DNA from: an uncultured Dongia sp.
Lineage (GTDB): Bacteria; Pseudomonadota; Alphaproteobacteria; Dongiales; Dongiaceae
Assembly: GCF_936916975.1 (NCBI RefSeq)
Contig: NZ_CAKZGO010000041.1
Span: forward strand, 62,001 to 126,000
DNA: 64,000 nucleotides
Reading direction: 5' to 3'
The position numbers were made by a program, and so were the translations under genes. The first letter of the stretch is position 1. Each line of letters opens with the position of its first letter. Under the pieces are notes generated by a model, which saw only the letters and a program-made list of their open reading frames with translations, did not search any database and was not told the DNA's origin. Below, piece by piece: positions 31,485-40,987 of the stretch.

Positions 31485-32609
31485 TCAAACGACTACTGTC
31501 GCTGTTCGAGCATGGACGCGCGGTGCTGGTGCCACGGCAGCCCGTGTTGCGCTGGCAACGATCTCAACCGGAATCCCTTTACACTCAACCACGATCATCT
31601 CGGCGTCCGCTTTTCTGACAGAGGCAAGGCGCGTCGATCGCAATACAACGACATGTTTTCCTGCCATCATGAACTTCATCGCTATGTCGTCGATGCTGTC
31701 TATCTGGGCGTGGTCGACTTCGGTGTATTGTCTGACCAGCATGTGCCGCGCTTCTCGGCGCGTCAGCTCCAACACTTGGCTGGGTACGAGATCGTCAAAA
31801 ACAATAACGTCGGCCATCTGCATCGCGCGCAGTGCCCGCAATGTCAGCAAGTCCGCTTCGTCCGTAGTAACATCTACAAAGGTAATGCGGCCATTCATGG
31901 TGCTGTTTTCTTGGGCGCGCTTGACGTGAGAGTCGAGCAGTTCTTCTGCCGATCGTCGAGCAAGGCCGTCAGACGCAAATCCGAAAGCGAGATCCGAAAA
32001 GCACTCCCAGAAGTGACGGCGGCGCTGTCCGGTGGGGAGTTGGCATTTGACGCGTTCACGAATGGTCTGTGCGAACGCGGCCCACTCAGCCAGTGCAGAG
32101 GGCAGTAGCGTTTCGATGCGACGCCGAATCGCCTGACCGAGCACAGGCGCGGCGCCATCGGTTGATATCGCGACAACAACGGGGGATCGGTTAACGATCG
32201 CGCCAAACTGAATCGTGCTGTAGCGCGGGCGATCGATCACGTTGCAGACGATACCGCGCGCCTTCGTCGCCTCGGAAAAGCGGCGTGCTTCATCTTCGTC
32301 CTCGGCATCTGCGATCGCGATCGCGCTATCACCGAGCGCCGTGTCGGTCCAGTTTTTGGCGTGGTGAGTGAGTGTTCCCACAATGACGCCGTATTCAAGA
32401 AAGGCTTGCATTTCCGGCGAAATCTGTGGCGCATAGATATGAACATTTGCCCCGGCCGCCGCCAAGAGTTCTGCTTTCCATGCGGCAGCGGCGGAGCCGC
32501 CGGCGACAAGGGCCTGCTTATTGGCGAGATCGAGAAACACTGGCAGCTTGGCAAGCCGGCCGAACCGCTGCGCGATGGGCTCAGACGGCTTCTTTGAAAC
32601 GATGTGCAT
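31485..32609 (-). CDS. CysG-like siroheme synthase: precorrin-2 dehydrogenase domain plus truncated, degenerate SUMT domain
   Basis: LPVFLDLANKQALVAGGSAAAAWKAELLAAAGANVHIYAPQI and NVIDRPRYSTIQFGAIVNRSPVVVAISTDGAAPVLGQAIRRRIE match CysG N-terminus; remainder resembles a shortened SUMT lacking key motifs; overlaps the nasA 3' end. Confidence 0.8.
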   Translation of the reverse strand: MHIVSKKPSEPIAQRFGRLAKLPVFLDLANKQALVAGGSAAAAWKAELLAAAGANVHIYAPQISPEMQAFLEYGVIVGTLTHHAKNWTDTALGDSAIAIADAEDEDEARRFSEATKARGIVCNVIDRPRYSTIQFGAIVNRSPVVVAISTDGAAPVLGQAIRRRIETLLPSALAEWAAFAQTIRERVKCQLPTGQRRRHFWECFSDLAFGFASDGLARRSAEELLDSHVKRAQENSTMNGRITFVDVTTDEADLLTLRALRAMQMADVIVFDDLVPSQVLELTRREARHMLVRQYTEVDHAQIDSIDDIAMKFMMAGKHVVVLRSTRLASVRKADAEMIVVECKGIPVEIVASATRAAVAPAPRVHARTATVVV

Positions 32610-35259
32610 CGATCACCCTTCCAATTTCGGCGCGACAGGATCCGCAATTTGTGCCCGCCTTCAGGCAGTTTCCCACGTCGTCGACGGTTGTGGCACCGGC
32701 GGCGACCACGCCGGCAATTTGGTTCACCCCGACCGAAAAGCAGGAGCAGATCGTGGCACCCGGATCCGGCATGTCGTCTCGGCCCCGGCCGGCCAACAGG
32801 CTGAGGCGATTGGCTGGATCTTGTGCTCTGGATAGCTGCGCCGTGGCCCAGCCGCGCGAGACGGCAACTGGATCGCGAGCCACGAACAAAGCGCCGTGCA
32901 GCGTTTCGCCGTCGAACGCTGCAAAGCGCCTGACGCCCTGCTTGCTATCCTGATACGAAAGAAGCTCGATGGCACCACTCTGGGCAGCAAACAGCTGCAT
33001 GGCAAAGCGCCCCCAATCATCGGGCGCGGATGCGCCTGCAAGTTCGATCCGCCATCCAGCCTCGGCCTTGGCCCTGGCCCAATAGAGGGCGCCATCTGGC
33101 TCAGGTCGTGCCATCGACACCGCAAAACCATACCATGCGACCGTCACCGGCCGGATCGCGACCGGCGTGTATTTCAACTCAGGCTGACCGGAGATGGGGT
33201 CGGTCGCGGCGCCGACGAGCGCGTTAACGCGTGCGCTGCTTGCCATCTGGTCAGTCCAATGCATCGGCACGAAGATCGATCCCGGCTGTTGTCGATCCGT
33301 CACGAGCGCTCGCACCATTACCGCACCGGACGCGCTTTCAATGCGGATCAGAGTGGCCGGTTCGACATTCAGATGGGCGGCGTCGGCGGGGTGGATTTCT
33401 GCAAAGGGTTCGGCCAGATGGCTCATCAGGCGTGCAGATTTCGCTGTTCGCGTCATGGTGTGCCATTGGTCGCGGATGCGGCCGGTGTTGAGAATAAGCG
33501 GGTATGCCGCAGTCGGCAGGAGGCTGGGCGGCCGAATGGGCGTTGGTATGAAGCGCGCGCGGCGATCTGAGGTGTAGAAACCACCGGCCGCGAAGAAGCG
33601 GCGCGAATCAGGCACTTTGCGCTCCGCCGGCAGCGGCCATAGTTGCGGTGCAAATCCGGCATAGCCGGCCGCTGAGACATCGGCAAGCGCACCGAGATCC
33701 AGGTCGCGCTGCCCGGTATTGCCTGCCGCCGTCAGCGCTGCGTATTCCCGGAAGATCGCGGCGGGTCCATCGTAGTCGAAACCCGAATAGCCCATATGTT
33801 CAGCCACTTTTGCGATGATCCACCAATCGGGCTTTGCTTCGCCAGGCAAGGGTAGAAACGCCCGCTGCCGGGAAATGCACCGCTCGGAATTGGTGACGGT
33901 CCCATCCTTCTCACCCCAGGCAGCTGCCGGCAGAAGCACCTCGGCATAGGGGGTCGTGTCCGTTTCCCGTGTCACATCGGAGATCACCACGAAAGGGCAG
34001 GCCCTCAAGGCCTCCTTGGCGCCATCTCCCTCCGGCAGGCTGTCGACCGGATTGGTGCCCATGATCCACAGTGCCTTGATACGTCCGGATCGAACCGCCT
34101 TGAAAAGGTCGACGGCTTTCAAGCCGGGTTTCGTTGCGATACTCGGGCTTTGCCAAAACCGCTGGACGATCTGGCGGTGATCCGAACTGTCGATTTCCAT
34201 GTGGGCGGCGAGCATGTTGGCAAGCCCACCGACCTCGCGCCCGCCCATAGCATTCGGCTGGCCTGTGACCGAAAACGGCCCCGTGCCTGGCCGACCGATT
34301 CGACCGGTCAGCAGATGGCAGTTGATGATGCTGTTCACCTTGTCGGTGCCGGAGGTGGATTGATTTACTCCCTGGGAATAGACAGTGACAACGTGGTCAC
34401 TTGTCGCGAACAGTGCATAGAACCGGCGGAGATCGCCGATCGCCAGTCGCGTTTCACGTGCGATTCTCTCGATGTCCGTGGCCTGCGCGACGGCGAGTGC
34501 AGCACTCAAACCAACCGTATAGCTCTGGACGTAATGCTCATTCGTCTTGCCTGTCGAAGCGAGATGGCTGAGCAACCCATTAAACAGCGCAACATCAGAA
34601 CCGGGCGCCACCGCCAGATGCAGATCGGCAGATTCGGCAGTAGCTGTCTTGCGGGGATCGACGACGACGATTCTGGTGCCCCGCTCTTTTCGCGCGGCGA
34701 GCAAGCGTTGAAACAGCACCGGGTGACACCAGGCCATATTAGATCCGACGAGAACCACCAGATCGGCGCATTCAAGATCTTCGTAATTGCCAGGGACCGT
34801 ATCCGAACCAAAGGCCCGCCGATGCCCGGCCACAGACGACGCCATGCAAAGCCGGCTGTTGGTGTCGATATTGGCGGTTCCGATATAGCCTTTCATCAGC
34901 TTATTGGCGACGTAGTAATCTTCCGTCAGGAATTGACCGGAAACATAGAAGGCGACTGAGTCCGGACCGTGCGTCGCAATCGTTTCCTTGAAGCGCGTGG
35001 CCACCAGATTGATGGCATCTTTCCAGCTCGCCCGCTGTCCGCCGATTTCGGGATGAAGGAGGCGGTCGTCAAGGGCCAAAGTGTCGGCCAGTGCCGAACC
35101 CTTTGAGCAGAGACGCCCGAAATTTGCTGGATGGTCCGGATCGCCTTTAACGGAGACGGAGCCGTCTGATCGGTGGGTTGCAAGGAGTCCACAACCGACG
35201 CCGCAATAGGGACAAGTCGTCCGAATTGCTGTCTCAGGGCAAGCAGTCATGTGGTTCAC
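32581..35259 (-). CDS. nasA: Assimilatory nitrate reductase catalytic subunit with C-terminal BFD-like [2Fe-2S] domain
   Basis: TTCPYCGVGCGLLATHRSDGSVSVKGDPDHPANFGRLCSKGSALADTL; C-terminal ICSCFSVGVNQIAGVVAAGATTVDDVGNCLKAGTNCGSCRAEIGRVI. Confidence 0.95.
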   Translation of the reverse strand: MNHMTACPETAIRTTCPYCGVGCGLLATHRSDGSVSVKGDPDHPANFGRLCSKGSALADTLALDDRLLHPEIGGQRASWKDAINLVATRFKETIATHGPDSVAFYVSGQFLTEDYYVANKLMKGYIGTANIDTNSRLCMASSVAGHRRAFGSDTVPGNYEDLECADLVVLVGSNMAWCHPVLFQRLLAARKERGTRIVVVDPRKTATAESADLHLAVAPGSDVALFNGLLSHLASTGKTNEHYVQSYTVGLSAALAVAQATDIERIARETRLAIGDLRRFYALFATSDHVVTVYSQGVNQSTSGTDKVNSIINCHLLTGRIGRPGTGPFSVTGQPNAMGGREVGGLANMLAAHMEIDSSDHRQIVQRFWQSPSIATKPGLKAVDLFKAVRSGRIKALWIMGTNPVDSLPEGDGAKEALRACPFVVISDVTRETDTTPYAEVLLPAAAWGEKDGTVTNSERCISRQRAFLPLPGEAKPDWWIIAKVAEHMGYSGFDYDGPAAIFREYAALTAAGNTGQRDLDLGALADVSAAGYAGFAPQLWPLPAERKVPDSRRFFAAGGFYTSDRRARFIPTPIRPPSLLPTAAYPLILNTGRIRDQWHTMTRTAKSARLMSHLAEPFAEIHPADAAHLNVEPATLIRIESASGAVMVRALVTDRQQPGSIFVPMHWTDQMASSARVNALVGAATDPISGQPELKYTPVAIRPVTVAWYGFAVSMARPEPDGALYWARAKAEAGWRIELAGASAPDDWGRFAMQLFAAQSGAIELLSYQDSKQGVRRFAAFDGETLHGALFVARDPVAVSRGWATAQLSRAQDPANRLSLLAGRGRDDMPDPGATICSCFSVGVNQIAGVVAAGATTVDDVGNCLKAGTNCGSCRAEIGRVIDAHRFKEAV

Positions 35260-35615
35260 GCCGCATTCGCCGAACAGGCCGCTCCATCGAGGAGCACGCG
35301 GCCCGCTTCGATCTTAACACGAAAGCGATGAACGCAGCCGCTATCGTGGCCCTGCGCCTCGCCGTTCTCAAGGGAGATCACCCAATTGTGCAATGGACAC
35401 GTAATGGCATGACCGTGGACGATACCCTGTGATAGTGGCCCGCCCTTATGTGGGCAGCGATCCCACAGCGCGAATATCTGATCATCCATTGTGCGGAAAA
35501 TCGCGATATCACCGCCCGGCGTCTTGACGGTACGGGCACCCTGCCGGGGAATGTCGTCAAGCTGCCCGATATCGATCCATTCGGCTCGCAGTGCGGTCGC
35601 CGGTTGTGCGTTCAT
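35256..35615 (-). CDS. nirD: Nitrite reductase (NAD(P)H) small subunit
   Basis: Rieske-type protein: IFRTMDDQIFALWDRCPHKGGPLSQGIVHGHAITCPLHNWVISLENGEAQG; 4-nt overlaps with both neighbours. Confidence 0.95.
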   Translation of the reverse strand: MNAQPATALRAEWIDIGQLDDIPRQGARTVKTPGGDIAIFRTMDDQIFALWDRCPHKGGPLSQGIVHGHAITCPLHNWVISLENGEAQGHDSGCVHRFRVKIEAGRVLLDGAACSANAA

Positions 35616-38062
35616 TGCGCGGCCTTCCCGAAGACGAAGTCAGCCATGGGGTGAAACTCGTGAGCCTCATTTCCGGCGACGCGTTCTGCCCAAGGATCAC
35701 TTTGCGCGAAGGACTGACTGTGGACGAAGCGATCGAACAACATTCTCCGCTTTTCGGCATCCTCCACGATCTGGTCTTTGATCGTCTGGATGCCGGTTCG
35801 CTTCGCCCATTTGTAGATGCGCTCAAGATAGCGGCCTTGTTCGCGATAGAGCTGAACGAGTGCGACGATCATCTCCAATGCGTCGTCCTCGGTATCCACA
35901 TGGCAGAGGATTTCGGTGCCTCTAATATCGAGACCGGCTGCACCGGCAAAGTGAATGTCGTAGCCCGAATCGACGCAGATCACGCCGACGTCCTTGCAGG
36001 TTGCCTCGGCGCAATTGCGCGGGCAGCCGGAGACGGCCATCTTGACCTTTGCGGGCGTCCATGATCCCCACATGAACTTCTCGATACGGATGCCGAGGCC
36101 GGTAGAATCCTGAGTGCCGAACCGGCACCAATCCGTGCCAACGCAGGTCTTGACGGTGCGGAGCGCCTTGCCATAGGCGTGACCCGATACCAGGCCGGCT
36201 GCGTTGAGATCTGCCCAGACCGCCGGCAGATCTTCCTTCCGGATGCCAAGCAGATCGATCCGCTGGCCGCCGGTTACTTTGACCGCCGGAACCGAGAACT
36301 TGTCGACCGTGTCGGCAATCGCGCGAAGTTCACGCGCATTCGTCATGCCGCCCCACATGCGTGGCACCACGGAGTAGGTGCCGTCTCTCTGGATATTGGC
36401 GTGGACGCGTTCGTTGATGAAGCGCGACTGGCTGTCATCTTGGTACTGGCCGGGCCATGCCGCCAGCAGATAAAAGTTCAACGCTGGGCGGCATTTAGCG
36501 CAACCCGATGAAGTCTTCCATTCCAGTTCCTGCATGATCGCTGGGATCGTTTTGATATGTTTGACGGCAATGAGTCTGCGTACATCATCATGGCCAAGGT
36601 CGGTGCAGCCACAGATAGGTTGCACGGCCGCCGGTTTATAGGCATCGCCCAGGCTGAGTGTAAGAATCTGCTCGACGAGGCCGGAGCACGAACCGCAGGA
36701 AGCCGATGCTTTGGTGTGGGACCTGACATCACCCAGGCTAGCGAGATTCTGGGTCGCAATGGCCAATAGAATGGTCCCTTTGCACACGCCGTTGCAGCCG
36801 CAGATTTCCGAATCATCCGGCAAGGCTGCAACGGCCGCCATAGGGTCCAGCGGGGACCCTCCGGCATATTGTTGACCGAAGATGAGTGTGTCGCGCATAC
36901 CGGAAATATCCGTCCCCCTTTTTAGGAGATCGAGAAACCAGGTACCGTCACGCGTGTCGCCGTAGAGCACTGTGCCAATGATCTGGTCGTTTTTAATGAT
37001 GAGTCGCTTATAGATGCCACCTGCGGCATCGCGCAGCAGAATCTCCTCGCGATCGTCGCCTTCGCTGAAATCGCCGCTGGAAAAGAGGTCAATGCCGGTA
37101 ACCTTGAGCTTCGTTGCGGTCACCGATCCGGCATAATCCGCTTGTCGGTTGCCCGATAGTCGTGCTGCGACCACCCTGGCCATCTCGTAGAGCGGTGCGA
37201 CTAGGCCATAGCAGATACCGCGGTGCTCCACACATTCGCCGATGGAGAGAATGTCCGGATCACTCGTGGCCATTCCATCGTCCACCACGATGCCCCGATT
37301 GACGGTGAGGCCGGCCTCCCGCGCGAGCGTGACATTGGGGCGAATGCCGACTGCCATCACCGCGATGTTGGCCGGCAACAGGCTACCGTCCTTCAATTCA
37401 ACTGCTTCAACGTGTGTCGTCCCCAGAATCGCTTTGGTATCCGCCTGGGTCAGCACTTTGATGCCACGGCTTTCGAACTCCCGTTGCAGGAGGAACCCAG
37501 CGGCAGTATCAAGCTGCCGCTCCATGAGGGTCGGCATCAGATGAAGAACCGTCACGGCCATGCCACGTGCCCGGAGGCCGGCCGCCGCCTCGAGGCCGAG
37601 CAGACCCCCACCAATGACGACGGCGCTGCCGCCCTTGGCGGCCGAGGTAAACATGGCTTCGACATCGTCGAGGTCGCGATAGGTGAGCACGCCCGGCAGA
37701 TCATGCCCAGGGACAGGGATCACGATGGGCGAGGAGCCGGTGGCAATCAGCAGCTTGTCGTAAGCGGCTATGATTCCCTCTGCCGATGTCACCGTCTTGA
37801 AGGCTTTGTCGATTGCAACGATCTTTTGCCCCTTATGGAGCTTGATTCCCCGGTCTGCATACCAATTGTCATCATGGATGATGATGTCGTCATAGGTCTT
37901 CTCGCCAGAAAGAACCGGTGACAGCATGATCCGGTCGTAATTGACGCGGGGCTCTGCGTTGAAGACCGTGACCTGATAGGTTTCCGGCGCTGTAGCAAGG
38001 AGATGTTCTAGCGCTCGCCCTGCGACCATGCCATTCCCCACAACGACGAGTCTGCTTTTCAT
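35612..38062 (-). CDS. nirB: Nitrite reductase (NAD(P)H) large subunit
   Basis: MKSRLVVVGNGMVAGRALEHLL; BFD motif CGCNGVCKGTILLAI; siroheme/4Fe-4S motif VGTDWCRFGTQDSTGLGI...MAVSGCPRNCAEATCKDVGVI. Upstream ATG at 38104 also in frame. Confidence 0.96.
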   Translation of the reverse strand: MKSRLVVVGNGMVAGRALEHLLATAPETYQVTVFNAEPRVNYDRIMLSPVLSGEKTYDDIIIHDDNWYADRGIKLHKGQKIVAIDKAFKTVTSAEGIIAAYDKLLIATGSSPIVIPVPGHDLPGVLTYRDLDDVEAMFTSAAKGGSAVVIGGGLLGLEAAAGLRARGMAVTVLHLMPTLMERQLDTAAGFLLQREFESRGIKVLTQADTKAILGTTHVEAVELKDGSLLPANIAVMAVGIRPNVTLAREAGLTVNRGIVVDDGMATSDPDILSIGECVEHRGICYGLVAPLYEMARVVAARLSGNRQADYAGSVTATKLKVTGIDLFSSGDFSEGDDREEILLRDAAGGIYKRLIIKNDQIIGTVLYGDTRDGTWFLDLLKRGTDISGMRDTLIFGQQYAGGSPLDPMAAVAALPDDSEICGCNGVCKGTILLAIATQNLASLGDVRSHTKASASCGSCSGLVEQILTLSLGDAYKPAAVQPICGCTDLGHDDVRRLIAVKHIKTIPAIMQELEWKTSSGCAKCRPALNFYLLAAWPGQYQDDSQSRFINERVHANIQRDGTYSVVPRMWGGMTNARELRAIADTVDKFSVPAVKVTGGQRIDLLGIRKEDLPAVWADLNAAGLVSGHAYGKALRTVKTCVGTDWCRFGTQDSTGLGIRIEKFMWGSWTPAKVKMAVSGCPRNCAEATCKDVGVICVDSGYDIHFAGAAGLDIRGTEILCHVDTEDDALEMIVALVQLYREQGRYLERIYKWAKRTGIQTIKDQIVEDAEKRRMLFDRFVHSQSFAQSDPWAERVAGNEAHEFHPMADFVFGKAAQ

Positions 38063-38072
38063 TGGGTGCTCC

Positions 38073-39803
38073 TCAAGCGGCCGTCTTGGCGGATGATGAT
38101 GCAATCTTCTCGATTGCTGGCGTGGCAGAACTGATTGAAGGTTTGGCGCCGTGTTCGTATTCTTCCAGGAAGGTCAAAACCTCCTGGCGATAGGCATAGT
38201 AGTTGGGATGTTCCAGCAGCGCCTTGCGGGTTCGCGGGCGCGGCAGATCAACGTCAATGATCTTGCCAATCGTCGCTCGCGGGCCGTTCGTCATCATCAC
38301 AATGCGATCAGCGAGCAGGATCGCCTCGTCGACGTCATGAGTGACGCAGAGAGTCGTCACTTGCGTTCGCTTCCAGACCTCCATCAGAACTTCCTGCAAG
38401 TCCCAGCGGGTGAGGCTGTCCAACATCCCGAATGGCTCGTCGAGTAGCAACAGTTTCGGTGAAAGTGCGAAAGCGCGCGCGATACCGACTCGCTGTTTCA
38501 TACCATTGGAGAGGTCAGACGCCAGCTTGTGCATGGATTGCTCTAGACCCACGCGGCCGAGGTAGTATTCCACGATCTCACGCCGTTCAGCCGGTATGGC
38601 CCTCGGATAAACCTTGTCCACGCCAAGCGCCACATTCTCGCGTGCTGTCAGCCAGGGCATCAGCGAGGGGGCCTGAAAGACGACCGCCCGTTCGGGGCCT
38701 GGCCCCGCGATCTCTCTGCCGTTGAGAACGATGCCGCCGCCGGTGATCGGGCTGAGGCCTGCTGCCATAGAGAGAACTGTGGATTTGCCGCAGCCAGAAT
38801 GGCCGATCAGAGACACAAATTCGCCCTTGCGCATCTTGAGCGTGAAGTTCTCAACTACCGTCAACAGCCCTTGCCGTGTGGGATAGGTTTTCTTCAAGTC
38901 TGAAAACTCAAGGTAGCGGTTCTCGATGGGCGACGCTGCCGCGCGCGCGTAGGCGGACGGTAGGGCTTCGCGCTGGGTGATGGGCACCACGTTCGGCAGC
39001 TGCCGGGTGTTTTCGATCTCGTTCTTTGCATCTCCGCCGACCCTCATGAGATAGTCCGTTATCGTCGCGCGGAGTTCTTTGAATGTGGGATCGCCGTTCA
39101 ACGCCAGGCGATCACGCGGACGGGCAATGTCTACCTTGAATGATGGCCCTAGCGTGGCCCGTGGTCCTGGATTGAGCGGAATGATGCGGTCGGCGAGCAG
39201 AATGGCCTCGTCGACATCATTGGTGATGAGAATGACAGTCCTGCGATCTGCCTCCCAGATCGAGACGATCTCGTCCTGCAACTTGGCGCGGGTGAGTGCG
39301 TCGAGTGCCGAAAGCGGTTCGTCGAGCAGCAGCATCTCCGGGCTCACGGCGAGGGCGCGGGCGACAGCCACCCGCTGCCGCATGCCGCCCGAGAGCTCGC
39401 TTGGCTTCCGGTCAAGAGCGTGAGACAAGCCGACCAATTTGATGAAGCGCCGTGTTCGAGTGTCCCGGTCGATCCGGCTTTCGGCCCTGAAGACGGTATC
39501 GACGGCGAGCGCGACATTTCCATAGACAGTGAGCCAGGGCATCAGGGAGTAGTTCTGAAAGACGAGGCCACGGGCCGGGCTCGGCCCCGCCACTGGCTGT
39601 CCCTTGAACAGCACCTGACCTTCATCGGCCTTGGTCAGACCGGCGAGCATCGACATCAGCGTGGTCTTGCCGGAACCGGAAAATCCGACAATTGCCACAA
39701 ACTCGCCTTCTTCGACGGTGAGATCGATATCAGACAGCACCTCGGCACGCTGATCGCCTTCACCATTGAACTTTCGGACGTCTTTCATTTCCAGGATCGC
39801 CAT
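38073..39803 (-). CDS. Nitrate ABC transporter, fused tandem ATP-binding domains (NrtC/NrtD-like)
   Basis: Two complete ATPase domains: [44 protein letters not shown] and GHSGCGKSTVLSMAAGL/LSNGMKQRVGIARAF/LLLDEPFGMLD. Confidence 0.9.
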   Translation of the reverse strand: MAILEMKDVRKFNGEGDQRAEVLSDIDLTVEEGEFVAIVGFSGSGKTTLMSMLAGLTKADEGQVLFKGQPVAGPSPARGLVFQNYSLMPWLTVYGNVALAVDTVFRAESRIDRDTRTRRFIKLVGLSHALDRKPSELSGGMRQRVAVARALAVSPEMLLLDEPLSALDALTRAKLQDEIVSIWEADRRTVILITNDVDEAILLADRIIPLNPGPRATLGPSFKVDIARPRDRLALNGDPTFKELRATITDYLMRVGGDAKNEIENTRQLPNVVPITQREALPSAYARAAASPIENRYLEFSDLKKTYPTRQGLLTVVENFTLKMRKGEFVSLIGHSGCGKSTVLSMAAGLSPITGGGIVLNGREIAGPGPERAVVFQAPSLMPWLTARENVALGVDKVYPRAIPAERREIVEYYLGRVGLEQSMHKLASDLSNGMKQRVGIARAFALSPKLLLLDEPFGMLDSLTRWDLQEVLMEVWKRTQVTTLCVTHDVDEAILLADRIVMMTNGPRATIGKIIDVDLPRPRTRKALLEHPNYYAYRQEVLTFLEEYEHGAKPSISSATPAIEKIASSSAKTAA

Positions 39804-39816
39804 CGCCGCGTGTCCT

Positions 39817-40905
39817 CTATCGTCCGGTTGAGTACGTGAAGGCACGCTGAAGCGCGTGCATGATGCGATCGAGCACAAAACCGATGATACCGATCGTGAG
39901 GACGGCGACGATGATGCGGGCGAGAGAATCTGAGGAACCGTTTTGGAACTCGTCCCAGACGAACTTTCCAAGGCCCGGATTTTGAGCCAGCATCTCGGCA
40001 GCAATCAGCACCATCCAGCCGACGCCGAGCGACAGGCGCAACCCGGTAAAGATCAGCGGCATCGCGGATGGCAGGACAAGCTTGCGGATGGTGGTGAGGG
40101 TGGAGAGCTGCAACACCTTGCCGACGTTCACCAGGTCCCGATCGATCGAGGATACGCCCATAGTGGTGTTGATGAGCGTCGGCCACAGCGAACAGAGTGT
40201 CACCGTGATGGCTGAGATGACCAGCGACTTCGGTAGCCACTCGACTGGGTCCAGGTAGAGCGCAGAAACGATCATGGTGACGATCGGCAGCCAGGCCAAC
40301 GGCGATACCGGCTTGAAAATCTGAATGAGCGGATTGACGGCGCCGTTGACGGTACGCGACAGGCCGGCGGCTATGCCCATCGGCACGGCGATCAGTGTTG
40401 CGAAGGCAAAGCCAAGCATGACCGTGCCGACGCTCGTTGCAATCTGGTCGATATAGGTGGGGCGGCCCGTATAGCGGCGCCACTTGACCTTGTCGGGGGT
40501 CCCATCGGCTATGTATTGCGCGTTGTGCGCCTCTTGCTGGTCGTAGAAAGCGGCCTTCTTGGCACGTTCGGCCTCATGATCGTTCCAGAGATTGACTGCT
40601 TGCACCCAGGCTTCCGTGGGGCCAGGAATTGCACCGAGTGAGGTTTGGACCTGGGGTGCCAAATACGCCCAAGAAGCCACGAAGAAAAAGATGCCGACCA
40701 ATGGCAGTAGCAAAACCGACCATAATTCCTTGAGCTGCGCTCTCGGGTTCTCGCCGATGGAAAGCCGCAACATCGGCACGGCCCAGCTAAGCCCGATGGC
40801 ATTGAGGTAGATGGATGCGCGGTCAATGCGGGCGCGGCGCGTTTCATAGCGGGCCATGCTGCTCGGATCGTCAACGAGGTTGGCGAAATCGGATTGAAGA
40901 GTCAT
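39817..40905 (-). CDS. nrtB: Nitrate ABC transporter permease
   Basis: TSVGTVMLGFAFATLIAVPMGIAAGLSRTVNGAVNPLIQIFKPVSPLAWLPIVTMIVSALY; ATG 40905 preferred to upstream in-frame start. Confidence 0.92.
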   Translation of the reverse strand: MTLQSDFANLVDDPSSMARYETRRARIDRASIYLNAIGLSWAVPMLRLSIGENPRAQLKELWSVLLLPLVGIFFFVASWAYLAPQVQTSLGAIPGPTEAWVQAVNLWNDHEAERAKKAAFYDQQEAHNAQYIADGTPDKVKWRRYTGRPTYIDQIATSVGTVMLGFAFATLIAVPMGIAAGLSRTVNGAVNPLIQIFKPVSPLAWLPIVTMIVSALYLDPVEWLPKSLVISAITVTLCSLWPTLINTTMGVSSIDRDLVNVGKVLQLSTLTTIRKLVLPSAMPLIFTGLRLSLGVGWMVLIAAEMLAQNPGLGKFVWDEFQNGSSDSLARIIVAVLTIGIIGFVLDRIMHALQRAFTYSTGR

Positions 40906-40987
40906 GTCAATTCCATCGCTAGGTCTTCCCAATCTTCTGCAGAAGCGTCGGGTCGGCTGAAGGAGATGCCCCCCAGTCCTGGTGGCG

